DNA of 59,092 nt from Candidatus Fraserbacteria bacterium (lineage in GTDB: Bacteria > Bipolaricaulota > Bipolaricaulia > RBG-16-55-9 > JAJCYT01), in assembly GCA_029262795.1 (NCBI GenBank), contig JAJCYT010000015.1, positions 1 to 59,092 on the forward strand. Reading direction: 5' to 3'. Made by a program: the position numbers and the translations under genes. Positions 1-8,790 of the stretch are shown one piece after another (position 1 is the stretch's first letter; each line of letters starts with the position of its first letter). The notes below the pieces were generated by a model, which worked only from the letters and a program-made list of their open reading frames with translations, searched no databases and was not told the origin of the DNA.

Positions 1-577
1 GGGCTTTGGCGCTGGGTTTGCTTTGCTTGCCCTCTAGCTTGAAGGCCACACTGGCATCGTTTTGATTTTTAAATGTCTCGTTCGGGAAAATGATGGAATT
101 GAGGCTCACATCAAAGTTGGATTTCAAGGGCTTCATGTCGAATGCAAAACTGGTTCCTAAAAAGCCTACAACTTTGTCTTTGGCATTGTTGTTGGGCAAA
201 AATTTGCTCTTAAACTGGAAGCGCGTGTTGCTGTCCACCGCATCCGACAACTCAATTGGCAAATCCAAAGTGGTGTTACTTTTGACGGTTTTGTTTAATA
301 GATCAAGCGCAGACTCATCAGAAAGCGTCAGTTTGAATTTTCCCTTTTTGACAAAATCGACAATAGAAAATTTAAGTGAGAGTCTCGATTCCAACAATCG
401 AGTTTGATTGTCCAAAATCTGATTTTTATGTTTGCTCTGATTTTTAATCAATCCTGAAATATCAACACCGTCAATGCTCAGTTGAGCTTCGGCATTGATA
501 AGGAATATCAACACCGAAGCCAAAAAAATACTCACTATACAGAACGTCTTAAACGCCCGAGATAAATTAACTCCCAT
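1..577 (-). CDS. Secreted hypothetical protein, C-terminus outside the window
   Basis: The frame is open from an ATG at 575-577 to the window edge (about 192 residues). A purine-rich AGAGGGG sits just upstream of the ATG. Residues about 8-31 form a hydrophobic signal peptide ending near INAEA. The mature part is rich in Ser, Asn and Lys and looks beta-rich; I recognise no domain. It is the last visible gene of a minus-strand group that also holds the two 18-mer repeat proteins and the DUF4282 protein, so an envelope role is inferred from position only. The gap to the previous gene is about 100 bases. Confidence 0.7.
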   Translation of the reverse strand, partial: MGVNLSRAFKTFCIVSIFLASVLIFLINAEAQLSIDGVDISGLIKNQSKHKNQILDNQTRLLESRLSLKFSIVDFVKKGKFKLTLSDESALDLLNKTVKSNTTLDLPIELSDAVDSNTRFQFKSKFLPNNNAKDKVVGFLGTSFAFDMKPLKSNFDVSLNSIIFPNETFKNQNDASVAFKLEGKQSKPSAKA

Positions 578-676
578 GATCCCCTCTTGACCCATTGTTC
601 AGGATAGATGCATTGTCAAGCGTTACAAGGACATTCGTCCTTGAAGGAGTCAAAGAACCTTGGCGTACAGGAAAAA

Positions 677-2518
677 TCATCGTTGAACGCTACCCTGTTG
701 ATCTGAAATTAGTTTTTCTTTGATGAGGCTCAAGCTGTCCAACAAAATGCGATTTTGTGAACGTAGTGCATCCAACTCATCACGCTCTGAAAGTGTTTGA
801 GTTTTCAACGTAAGCAGCTCTTGTTCCAGGGCAGTCAGCTGTGCTCTGAGTTGCTGATTGGATGTCTGAAGGTTCGTTGCCACCGCCATCATGGATTCAT
901 CCATCGAAAAAGCATTGACATCGTTGAGTAGGGCCAAAATTTCTTCACTATGGGTTTTTTCCGCTGCAATGTGTGTGGGTTGAGCGGTGGCAGACAATGC
1001 CAGAACGGCCTTAAAGGTATCGAGCTGCGGGGCCGGAACCAGGCCTAGCAATACAGTAATATCCGCAGACACATTTTTTACAAACCCATCTACAATTCCT
1101 TGAACTTTATCTGGAATACGATCAAGCTGTGCCGGAATCCCTTGGATCAGGCTGGTTGCACCAGCGGAATCAAATTCATCGATCTGGGCCAAAACTGTTG
1201 GCAAACCTTCGATGATGACAGGCAACTGATCAAGAAAAATCTCAGCGGCTTCCAATTGAATCAGAAATCTTTCTTGCTGAGCCAACAACCCTGTTGGAGA
1301 GGCAAGGGCTGAGGTTTCAACGGCCAAACTCAACAGGCTGTCCAGAATGCTGGTCACTTTCTCAGGATCGGTGGCAAGATTTGCGACAGTCACTCTAAGC
1401 CTTTGGATTGTGGCATCGATCTCTTGAATCCCTTCAATCACATCAGGGATGGCAGCAACAGCTTCGCCCACGCCTTCCTGCAGGGCAACTCTGAGTTCAG
1501 CAACTTCTGGCAAACCCTCTTTGATGTCTGAAAGTAAGGTGGTCAATGATTCAATATCCAGTTGACCAAGCAGGTTTTCTCCAAAGCCAGTAATCTGTGT
1601 GTTGATGCCGCCAAAGCCATCGGACTCTAGAAAGTCAGAAAGATTTAAAACTTTTTCATCAAACCCCTCGCTAAAAGTCTCAAACATATCTGTTGAGTTA
1701 TCAACCAGTTCTGTCAGATCCTCAAACAAATTGTCTTCAAACAATTCATCCAGCTTTTCAGAAAAAGTGGATACGATATCAAACGACTCTTCGACCAAAG
1801 ATGGAAAGGTGGATGTGCTTAATTCTGTTAGACTTTCCAAGGTGGATAAGCTGGCTTCGCCAAATAAATTGGCAGTTTGATCCAATTTTTCAATAGTTTC
1901 AGGAGCTTTTTGCGCAAACTCGCCTGCCATATCTGCTACTGTCCCCAAAGTTTCTGGGCCTTTTTCTGCCAAAGTGGCTGCTTGATCCGCCACCAGCCCA
2001 ATCACTTCAGGCCCTTTGGTGGCAACGGTTGAGATTTGTTCGCCAACGGTGCTGAGAGCCTGTGGGGCGTTGGAAGCCAATGTTGTGATGGTTTCACCAA
2101 GCGTGGCCAATGTTTCCGGTGCCTTTGCCGTGAAGTCAGCGATCATTCCACCCAATGAGGCCAGAATTTGTGGTGTTCTCTGAACAAAATCTGCTGCACC
2201 CGCAACAAATTCAGGGATCTTGTCGCTTAAGATGGTTGCAATTTGTGCAATTTTACCCACCGTTTCATTGACCAGAAAAGTCAATCCGTCAATGATGGGA
2301 CAAACCACTTCGTTAATAAACCCTGATACAACGCTCAAAACTGATTCTACGATTGCCGAGCAGATGGCCTCGCCATCACACTCATCATCAGCTATTTTTC
2401 CTGGATTCCATCCAGCCACATCTGCAAAAACATCTACGGGATGCATTATGGGCAGGGCCATTAGAAATAGAATCAATAACATTTTTTGGACAAAGTTGTG
2501 TTTGGAAAAGGTATTCAT
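677..2518 (-). CDS. Secreted protein with six tandem 18-residue amphipathic repeats and C-terminal coiled coil (paralogue of next gene)
   Basis: 613 residues. Signal peptide about 1-32 (cleavage near VFA/DVA). Three Cys lie in the region 47-73. Residues 114-221 are six head-to-tail 18-residue units, each with Pro at position 3 (RTP, KAP, NAP, KGP, KGP, KAP) and a regular pattern of Leu, Ile, Val and Ala. Eighteen residues are exactly five turns of alpha helix, so the repeat gives a continuous apolar stripe. The middle is helical and acidic, and residues about 550-610 look like a coiled coil. The start overlaps the stop of the upstream paralogue (TAATG), so the two are probably translationally coupled. 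I recognise no characterised family. Confidence 0.85.
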   Translation of the reverse strand: MNTFSKHNFVQKMLLILFLMALPIMHPVDVFADVAGWNPGKIADDECDGEAICSAIVESVLSVVSGFINEVVCPIIDGLTFLVNETVGKIAQIATILSDKIPEFVAGAADFVQRTPQILASLGGMIADFTAKAPETLATLGETITTLASNAPQALSTVGEQISTVATKGPEVIGLVADQAATLAEKGPETLGTVADMAGEFAQKAPETIEKLDQTANLFGEASLSTLESLTELSTSTFPSLVEESFDIVSTFSEKLDELFEDNLFEDLTELVDNSTDMFETFSEGFDEKVLNLSDFLESDGFGGINTQITGFGENLLGQLDIESLTTLLSDIKEGLPEVAELRVALQEGVGEAVAAIPDVIEGIQEIDATIQRLRVTVANLATDPEKVTSILDSLLSLAVETSALASPTGLLAQQERFLIQLEAAEIFLDQLPVIIEGLPTVLAQIDEFDSAGATSLIQGIPAQLDRIPDKVQGIVDGFVKNVSADITVLLGLVPAPQLDTFKAVLALSATAQPTHIAAEKTHSEEILALLNDVNAFSMDESMMAVATNLQTSNQQLRAQLTALEQELLTLKTQTLSERDELDALRSQNRILLDSLSLIKEKLISDQQGSVQR

Positions 2519-4269
2519 TAGTTTGCCCTGCCTTCGATGGATAGATTTGGTGTCGAATTGTTGGAAATTTCTTCCCGACTTTCAGATCCGTTAGATAATC
2601 CCATCAATTGCATGATTAATTCTAACTCAGCCTGAATGGCTTCGTTATCAGCCTGGGCTGCGCGAAGTTGCCCTTTAGAACCTGTTTGATTCAAGGACTG
2701 AATTTCCGCTCTCAATCCAACGATTTGTTGTTCAAGTTGAGCGCGTTCTTGCAACGCCATGGACACTTGTTCCGAAACTTCTTGTTGCGTTGAAAGTTGT
2801 TCTATTAAACCTTGAACTGCCAGAACCAATTGGCTGGACTGTTCTAGGTGAGTCTTCGAACCACTATAATGATCTCCCACGGTGGTATCTCCTATGGCGG
2901 CCAATTTCAAAATAGTTTCGGTTCCGGGGACAAAGCTAAGCAATTTAGTAATGTCGTTTTGCAATGTCGTTAATATGCCTTGGATTTTTCCATCAATCAA
3001 GGCAGGTAATCCATTGATAATCCCAGGCAAATTCACCACCAATTGCTTTTGTGCTTCTGCCAATACCACTGGAAATTCAGTGTTGAAGAATCTGAACAAT
3101 TCTGGCAGTTCAGCGAGAATCTCTGGCGTTTCCTCAATGGCCTGAACCAGTAAATCTTCGGTGGCGCCGTCATCTCCTTCGACATTTGCAAACACTTCAG
3201 CCAGAGCTGGAAGAATTTCAACCAATCGCTCAACCGCCATTAAGGCATCCTCAATAGGTTCTTCAAGCGATAGAATGCTGGTTCCATCTGGTGATTCAAC
3301 AAATTGTGAAACAGTTGTTGTGAGCTCATCCAAGGCGGCTAAATTGCTTTGAATGGATTGGGTAAATTGGGGAAACTCTGTAGAAATACTTGTTAGATCT
3401 CCCGAACTCAATGAGGTGGTGAGATCGTTGAATACGCCAGAAATTTCGGTAAGAGAGTCCAAAAGTTCAAGACTTGAGAAACCCTCTTCTATATCTCCAA
3501 AAACGGTTTCCAATGGAGAGGAAATACCGGATTCTGATAGGCCTGCAAAGGTTTCCTGAAAACCTCCACCAAAAAATTCATCCTGGGCTTCGGTCATGGA
3601 TTCAAATTGATCCACCAGAAAATCTTCTTCAAAGCTGCCGATGGTTTCAAATGCGGTTTCAAATTGGTCATCCATTTGTGTGGTCAGATCATCAACAGTT
3701 TCTGTAAATGTTTCAAAATAAGTAAAGATATTTTCGCTAAATCCGCTGATACCTTCGGATAGAGTCTCAAAGAATGACGCTATATTTGAGGCAAACGTAT
3801 CGATGTTGCTCAAGATGGAACCAAAGAAACTGGCAATTTCCACACCAAATTCGGCTAACTTTGGAAGCAACTCCCCAAAGAAACCAACCAACTGGCTTCC
3901 AAATTCAGCCAAGCGAGGAATCACATCTGAAAAGAAATTGAGTAAGTCTTCACTTAAAGTGGCCATTTGTGGGAGCAGGTCGGCGAAGAAAGTAGCCAGA
4001 TCCGAACTCAACTGAACCAGCCTTGGAATTGCATCACTAAAAAAACCAGTGATATTTTCAGCCAATACGGGAAGGTCTTGTTCAAGTGTGGCTAAAAATG
4101 CTGGTAACTTTATGGTAATGAATTCCGGCATCGTTACGGTAAAAAAATCGGTCACATCAGTTAATACACTGCCGATATCACTAAGAATATCTGCTTTCGC
4201 TGAGTGGCTCGGTGCCAATACCAGCAATAATGCCAGAGCCAGGGTCAGCAAACCTATGCGTGAAAACAT
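2518..4269 (-). CDS. Secreted protein with six tandem 18-residue repeats (paralogue of preceding gene)
   Basis: 583 residues. Signal peptide about 1-26 (cleavage after HSAKA). Residues 81-188 are six 18-residue units of the type (I/L)P-R/K-L-A-x-F...FF, with Pro at position 2 in the first four. The repeats are more aromatic than in the paralogue (recurrent FF pair). Helical acidic middle; the C-terminus (about 460-560) is Gln/Glu-rich and coiled-coil like. The ATG at 4269 follows an AAGGAGG-type ribosome site. It lies 30 bases after the DUF4282 gene and overlaps the next gene by one base, so these genes form one operon. Function unknown; surface or membrane association is inferred. Confidence 0.85.
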   Translation of the reverse strand: MFSRIGLLTLALALLLVLAPSHSAKADILSDIGSVLTDVTDFFTVTMPEFITIKLPAFLATLEQDLPVLAENITGFFSDAIPRLVQLSSDLATFFADLLPQMATLSEDLLNFFSDVIPRLAEFGSQLVGFFGELLPKLAEFGVEIASFFGSILSNIDTFASNIASFFETLSEGISGFSENIFTYFETFTETVDDLTTQMDDQFETAFETIGSFEEDFLVDQFESMTEAQDEFFGGGFQETFAGLSESGISSPLETVFGDIEEGFSSLELLDSLTEISGVFNDLTTSLSSGDLTSISTEFPQFTQSIQSNLAALDELTTTVSQFVESPDGTSILSLEEPIEDALMAVERLVEILPALAEVFANVEGDDGATEDLLVQAIEETPEILAELPELFRFFNTEFPVVLAEAQKQLVVNLPGIINGLPALIDGKIQGILTTLQNDITKLLSFVPGTETILKLAAIGDTTVGDHYSGSKTHLEQSSQLVLAVQGLIEQLSTQQEVSEQVSMALQERAQLEQQIVGLRAEIQSLNQTGSKGQLRAAQADNEAIQAELELIMQLMGLSNGSESREEISNNSTPNLSIEGRAN

Positions 4270-4299
4270 GATACCTCCTTATTTATTTTGACAACCTCT

Positions 4300-4680
4300 T
4301 TACACATATGAGCGAACAGCAGCGGGTTGTTCTGATTCGACAGCATCTAGGTTTTCGAGATGGCTCAAGCCTTTGATAGGGTTGTCCATTTCTGTTTCAA
4401 AATCAGCTTCGATAGGCTTTTCTAGCGACTTGCGAATGGCATCCAGATGTTCATGGTTTTTGTGGGCCATGAGCAACAGTTCGCTGATAACCCGCACAAC
4501 GGGAATACCAATGGCTGCCAGTAAAAAGCTTTGAATAATAAACACGCCGCCTAGCTCGGATAAAAGCCCACCGATCAGACCAGATATGGCAATCATCAAA
4601 AAAAATACAAACCCGACCCAGAAAAAACCTTTTGCGATCACAGGCAGCACCAGCTTTTTAAAGCTAAAGAAAGCTTTCAT
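4300..4680 (-). CDS. DUF4282-type small membrane protein
   Basis: 126 residues. Two strong hydrophobic segments (about 10-35 and 40-66) are followed by the RVISELLLMAHKNHEHLDAIRK region, which resembles the DUF4282 signature of an ELL..x(F/A)..NE.L..IR segment after the second helix. The C-terminal 40 residues are polar and acidic. It is the first gene of the minus-strand operon that continues into the two 18-mer repeat proteins. A GGAGAAAAT ribosome site precedes the ATG. A possible ECF-type promoter lies 20-50 bases upstream (see 4706-4731). Confidence 0.75.
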   Translation of the reverse strand: MKAFFSFKKLVLPVIAKGFFWVGFVFFLMIAISGLIGGLLSELGGVFIIQSFLLAAIGIPVVRVISELLLMAHKNHEHLDAIRKSLEKPIEADFETEMDNPIKGLSHLENLDAVESEQPAAVRSYV

Positions 4681-4705
4681 ATTTTCTCCTTATCTTTTTG
4701 AGTCC

Positions 4706-4731
4706 AACGCAAACTGCTACAAATTGGATCT
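4706..4731 (-). promoter_or_regulatory. Possible ECF-sigma promoter upstream of the DUF4282/18-mer operon
   Basis: On the minus strand the sequence reads AGATCCAAT then, 16 bases after AGATCC, CGTT. This matches the GGGATCCAAT-N13-CGTA element seen at 30322, 45582 and 47425 in spacing, with one mismatch in each hexamer/tetramer (AGATCC for GGATCC, CGTT for CGTA). The -10-like part is about 26 bases before the ATG at 4680. Weakest of the four copies. Confidence 0.4.
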
Positions 4732-4856
4732 TGCTTATTAACTGCAAAGATCAAAACGTATCGTTTGAGTTTTGTGAGAATATAGATTTACTAAGAATTG
4801 TATTTTTGACATTCACCAATGATCCCCCACTTGGATGGTGAAACTGGGAGATGTTT

Positions 4857-7800
4857 TTAATCAGAAGGAATGAGAACGGTGTCGACCATCTTTTTCCAGG
4901 AAAGCTTGGCCCCTTTTTCATAGGCCTGCTTGAAACGATCTTTCCCAAGAGATTTGACAAAATGAGTTTTTGTTTTCTTGATTTCTTTCAACTCATCAGG
5001 GGAGTGACCTGCCTCTAATTGTTTATGATGGGTTTGATATGCGCCAAACAATACGGAGGCACTAGCATGATTTTCGATGGTTTTAATGTAAACCATAATG
5101 TTTTTTAACACCATACGTTTATCGCCAATTTCATCGGCCATACGGAGGCTGTCTTGGTAATGGTCAAACGCCAGTTCAATATCATCCAAATTGCGAAGGA
5201 CGTTGCCTAGGCTGTGATGGGATGAAGCCTCCGCCTTGCGGTCTCGCATGTTTTCATCAAGCGTCAATTTTTCTTTAAAGTAGGATTTGGCTTTATCGTA
5301 TTGCTTCTGGCTTCTAAAAACTTCCCCAAGGTTTCCTAAGCTTGTTGTGATAATTCTTTGATCACCAATCTCTCGGCCAATTTCCAGACTTGCGAGATAG
5401 TTTTTTTGTGCAAGTTCAATGTCTCCTTGATCCAGGGCAATATTGGCAAGATTCCCCAAAGATCGAGCGATGCCGTTGAGGTCTCCCACTTCTTTTCGGA
5501 TGGCATAACTTTGCTGATGAAATTTTTTTGCCTTGGAGTACTCACCCTGATAATGGTGGATGATGGCTAAGTTGTTATACGTTTCTGCCAAATCGATTTT
5601 GTTGCCTAACGTTTTTCGAATTACAAAACTTTTTTCTTGAAACTTTAGTGCGGTTGGAAAATCTCCCTGGAAGTGGTTGATCAAACCTAATCCGTTGAGT
5701 GCACGGGCCTGTCCATCTGCATCTTCATTTTCTTTATAGATAGAAAAGCTTTTTTCAATGCAAGCCTGGGCAACGTCATATATGCCTTGATAAAGATTGA
5801 GTGTTCCTTTCCATAATACCCCCTGAGCATATAAGTGAGATAACTCATTTTCATCCAGTTTTAAAGACTGGTCAATCCAGTCATTTCCTTCTTTAAAGAG
5901 CCCTCGTGTGTTCCAATACCAACCCAAAGCACATGCCAGAGACAAAGCTTCTTCTGCCAAGTGTTGTTTAATCGTCCAGCCAAGTGCGGCCCGCAAATTA
6001 TCATAATCAGCATCCAGTTTGTCTAGCCATTGTTTTTGTTCAGTTGATTGCTTTTGCGCTTCAGCTGATGTGACAAGTTTTTGAAAATAGGTTAAGTGGC
6101 GTTTTCGGAGATTTGTTTTTTCATTTTCTTCGAGGCGCATCTCCGCAAACTGGCGCAAGAGTTCATGGATTTCAAACCGATTTGCGTTGGTCCGTTTCAA
6201 TAAGCTGTTGTTGACGAGGGCAGAAAGTGCTGCTAAATCTATATCTGCAATATCTTTGGCAGCTTCCCTCGTCACACCGCCTCGAAACACAGAAAGCCTA
6301 GCAAATCCTTCTTTTTCATTTGAAGACAACAATGACCAAGAAGACTGAAAAACAGCTTGTAGGCTTTGGTGTCGTTGAGGCAAGTCTCGAAAATCCGATT
6401 CAAGAAAACCCGCGCTCGATTCAATTTCATGTGCAATTTCTTCAATGGGCAAGAGTCGAATCCAAGCCATCGCCAACTCAATTGCCAAGGGCATACCTTG
6501 AACCAAGGCAGAAATTTTCTTCAGATAAGGGCTTGAATGATGGGTGATTGTAAAGGTGGAATCCACACGCTTAATACAATCTGCGCACAATTGAAGTGCC
6601 TCTTGTTGATCTGTTGCTATTGCGTTGTCCTCTCCCACCCCAAGCCCGGACACCTCAAAAGTAACTTCCCCTTTAAGTTGAAGACGTATTCGTGAAGTGG
6701 CCAATATGTGAAGGGTAGGAACCTGTTCCAATAATTTCGAAAATGTTAAAGCGCTCTCAATAACATGTTCGAAATTATCCAAAATGAGCAGTATCTTTTT
6801 TCCTTGAAGATATTCAGCCAATTGGAGTAGGGGGTCTTGTTTCCCCTTAAAGGTAAATGACACAACAGAGGCAAGTAAATTGACACCTAAATCTGGATTG
6901 TCAATGGTTGTTAAATCTACAAAATAAACGCCTTCGTCAAATTTGCTCAAAGAGGAGGTCGCAGCCTGAATGGCCAATCTGGTTTTACCTATGCCTCCAG
7001 GGCCAACCAGGGTTAGCAAGCGGTTTTTTTGAGACCCGATAAGTTGATCTAGAGATTGGAGCTCTTTTTTACGACCTATAAATGCAGTTGGGGCCACAGG
7101 TAAATTATGATACACTGCTCTTTCAGGCGTGACCAAGTCTTCATTTTTGATTCTTAAATAGAGGCTAACCGTTTCTTCATTAGGTTCAATATCAAAGTGT
7201 TTTTTGAGTGTTTGAACACAACTCTGATAAACTTCAACTGCTTTTGAATTGCTTCCTGCCAAAGCATGGGCTTCCATGAGACAGCGGTAAAGTGCCTCGT
7301 CGGTTGGAGATTTTTCAATGGCTTGTTCGTATGCCTCGGCAGCATTTCCATACGCCCCCATATGGAAATGGCATTCAGCTACCGATTGCAACACCTTCAA
7401 AAATTGTTTCTGGAAATATTGCCGATAAGGTTGACTCCAATCTTCATAAAGATCATCCAATAAAAAATCGTCTTGATATAGATCCAGAGCTTGTTCAAAA
7501 CATTCCAAAGCGGGCCCCCAGTGCTGGCTTTGTTTCATTTCATGGCCTGATTTTGAAAGATCCATAAAAACTTCTGTGTCTATCCAACATGGGGCTTCTT
7601 TAGAAAAACTATATTCATGATCTCCAGCACGAAGAATGAATTTAGAGGGCGCTCTTTTATCTCTTTTAGGCTCCAAAAATTGACGTAATTCGCTGATGCG
7701 ATTGTAAAGGTTTTGTCGAGCCTTGGCAGGATCAAGCTCGGAGAAAAGCCATTCTATAAGCTGATCTTGTGTGTAGGTCTGCCCTCGGCCTGCTACAAGA

Positions 7801-7916
7801 ATCTTAAATAATGACTGCACTTTTCGCCTGGGCCATGCACTGGGTAAAACCAATTCATCGTCTTGATAGAATTCGAAATTTTTAAAAAGTAAAACTTTAA
7901 TTTCTTGCTGACTCAC
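4857..7916 (-). CDS. BTAD-NB-ARC-TPR transcriptional regulator (AfsR/SARP-like)
   Basis: 1019 residues. Residues 1-105: winged-helix OmpR/SARP-type DNA-binding domain (RRKVQSLFKIL, DQLIEWLF, NLYNRISELRQFLEP). Residues 110-255: bacterial transcriptional activator domain with TPR-like helices. Residues about 278-560: NB-ARC ATPase with the Walker A loop GPGGIGKT at 305-312 and a KILLILDNFEHV Walker B. Residues about 600-950: at least five 40-residue tetratricopeptide repeats of the kinesin-light-chain type (G..A.A......L.I....GD). Members sense signals through the ATPase/TPR part and activate target operons. It stands alone, with 176 bases to the next gene and 214 behind it, so its targets cannot be read from position. 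Confidence 0.9.
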   Translation of the reverse strand: MSQQEIKVLLFKNFEFYQDDELVLPSAWPRRKVQSLFKILVAGRGQTYTQDQLIEWLFSELDPAKARQNLYNRISELRQFLEPKRDKRAPSKFILRAGDHEYSFSKEAPCWIDTEVFMDLSKSGHEMKQSQHWGPALECFEQALDLYQDDFLLDDLYEDWSQPYRQYFQKQFLKVLQSVAECHFHMGAYGNAAEAYEQAIEKSPTDEALYRCLMEAHALAGSNSKAVEVYQSCVQTLKKHFDIEPNEETVSLYLRIKNEDLVTPERAVYHNLPVAPTAFIGRKKELQSLDQLIGSQKNRLLTLVGPGGIGKTRLAIQAATSSLSKFDEGVYFVDLTTIDNPDLGVNLLASVVSFTFKGKQDPLLQLAEYLQGKKILLILDNFEHVIESALTFSKLLEQVPTLHILATSRIRLQLKGEVTFEVSGLGVGEDNAIATDQQEALQLCADCIKRVDSTFTITHHSSPYLKKISALVQGMPLAIELAMAWIRLLPIEEIAHEIESSAGFLESDFRDLPQRHQSLQAVFQSSWSLLSSNEKEGFARLSVFRGGVTREAAKDIADIDLAALSALVNNSLLKRTNANRFEIHELLRQFAEMRLEENEKTNLRKRHLTYFQKLVTSAEAQKQSTEQKQWLDKLDADYDNLRAALGWTIKQHLAEEALSLACALGWYWNTRGLFKEGNDWIDQSLKLDENELSHLYAQGVLWKGTLNLYQGIYDVAQACIEKSFSIYKENEDADGQARALNGLGLINHFQGDFPTALKFQEKSFVIRKTLGNKIDLAETYNNLAIIHHYQGEYSKAKKFHQQSYAIRKEVGDLNGIARSLGNLANIALDQGDIELAQKNYLASLEIGREIGDQRIITTSLGNLGEVFRSQKQYDKAKSYFKEKLTLDENMRDRKAEASSHHSLGNVLRNLDDIELAFDHYQDSLRMADEIGDKRMVLKNIMVYIKTIENHASASVLFGAYQTHHKQLEAGHSPDELKEIKKTKTHFVKSLGKDRFKQAYEKGAKLSWKKMVDTVLIPSD

Positions 7917-8130
7917 TCATTTCCCTCTCATGAGTATTAACTGTAGAAACTCGACAACTTCGCCAATTTTGGATGCAAATTTTTTACCAACTGTCCGGTT
8001 TGATGCGGACTTCTTAAACAACAAAAAGAGGACTATCAATAAAAAATTTTTCTACAAACCTTATTGGTATTATATTTTAAATTGGACCACATTCGGAAAT
8101 CAACACTGTGAAATTGAACAGTTAGAAGTT

Positions 8131-8790
8131 CTAATTTTCTTCTTTGGTGATACGCCCTTCATTCATCGCAAATAGAGCTGCCTGGGTGCGGTTGTTGACG
8201 TGTAATTTATCAAAAATTCCTGACAATCTGTTTCGAACGGTTTTTTCGCTGATATCCAGTGTCTTTGCAATTTTATTGTTGTCTTCACCTTGAGCCAGCA
8301 AATTTAAAATATCCTGCTCTCTTTGCGTAAGTTGCTCTAGACCATTTGTATTATCTACCCCTTCGGCAACTCTAAATTCTTTGATCAATTCTTGTGCTAT
8401 GTCAGCATCTAACATGACACCACCTAAATGGACTGCCCGGATGGCACCAACAAGCTCCTGTGAGTCTGTTTCTTTGAGAAAATACCCTTTGGCACCCAAT
8501 TTAAGGGCTTTCAACACAAGGTCTTCGCGTCGATGCATGGTGAGAATAATGATACTGGTTTCAGGAAATTGACTGCGAATGATTCGCGTGGCTTCCACGC
8601 CATTCATGCCAGACATGCTCACATCCATCAGCACAACACTTGGTTTCAACAAGCGAACTTTCATACACGCTTCTTCTCCGTCAGCAGCCTCACCAACCAC
8701 AGTGATGTCTTCTTGAGCATTGAGAATCTGAGTCATTCCCTGTCTAACCAAACGGTGATCATCAACGACCAACACTTTGATGGTTTCCAT
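8131..8790 (-). CDS. NarL/DosR-family response regulator
   Basis: 219 residues. Receiver domain 1-122 with acidic pair D10/D11, phospho-acceptor D56 (VVLMDVSMSG), T84 and K106. LuxR-type helix-turn-helix about 150-215 (LTQREQDILNLLAQG...NNRTQAALFA). The recognition helix reads SEKTVRN (181-187): it keeps the Lys, basic and Asn positions which in mycobacterial DosR (EKTVKN) contact the GGGAC half-site. The gene overlaps the histidine kinase gene by 29 bases, so they are co-expressed. A DosR-like box lies upstream of the pair and of the divergent oxidase gene. Assignment as DosR-like is inference; membership of the NarL family is clear. Confidence 0.93.
   Translation of the reverse strand: METIKVLVVDDHRLVRQGMTQILNAQEDITVVGEAADGEEACMKVRLLKPSVVLMDVSMSGMNGVEATRIIRSQFPETSIIILTMHRREDLVLKALKLGAKGYFLKETDSQELVGAIRAVHLGGVMLDADIAQELIKEFRVAEGVDNTNGLEQLTQREQDILNLLAQGEDNNKIAKTLDISEKTVRNRLSGIFDKLHVNNRTQAALFAMNEGRITKEEN

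Noticed and set aside
1599..1896. Plus-strand frames inside the 18-mer repeat genes (also at 2220, 3161, 3353, 3803 and 4049).
   Set aside because: They mirror the repetitive minus-strand coding sequence, have no ribosome sites and give low-complexity products.
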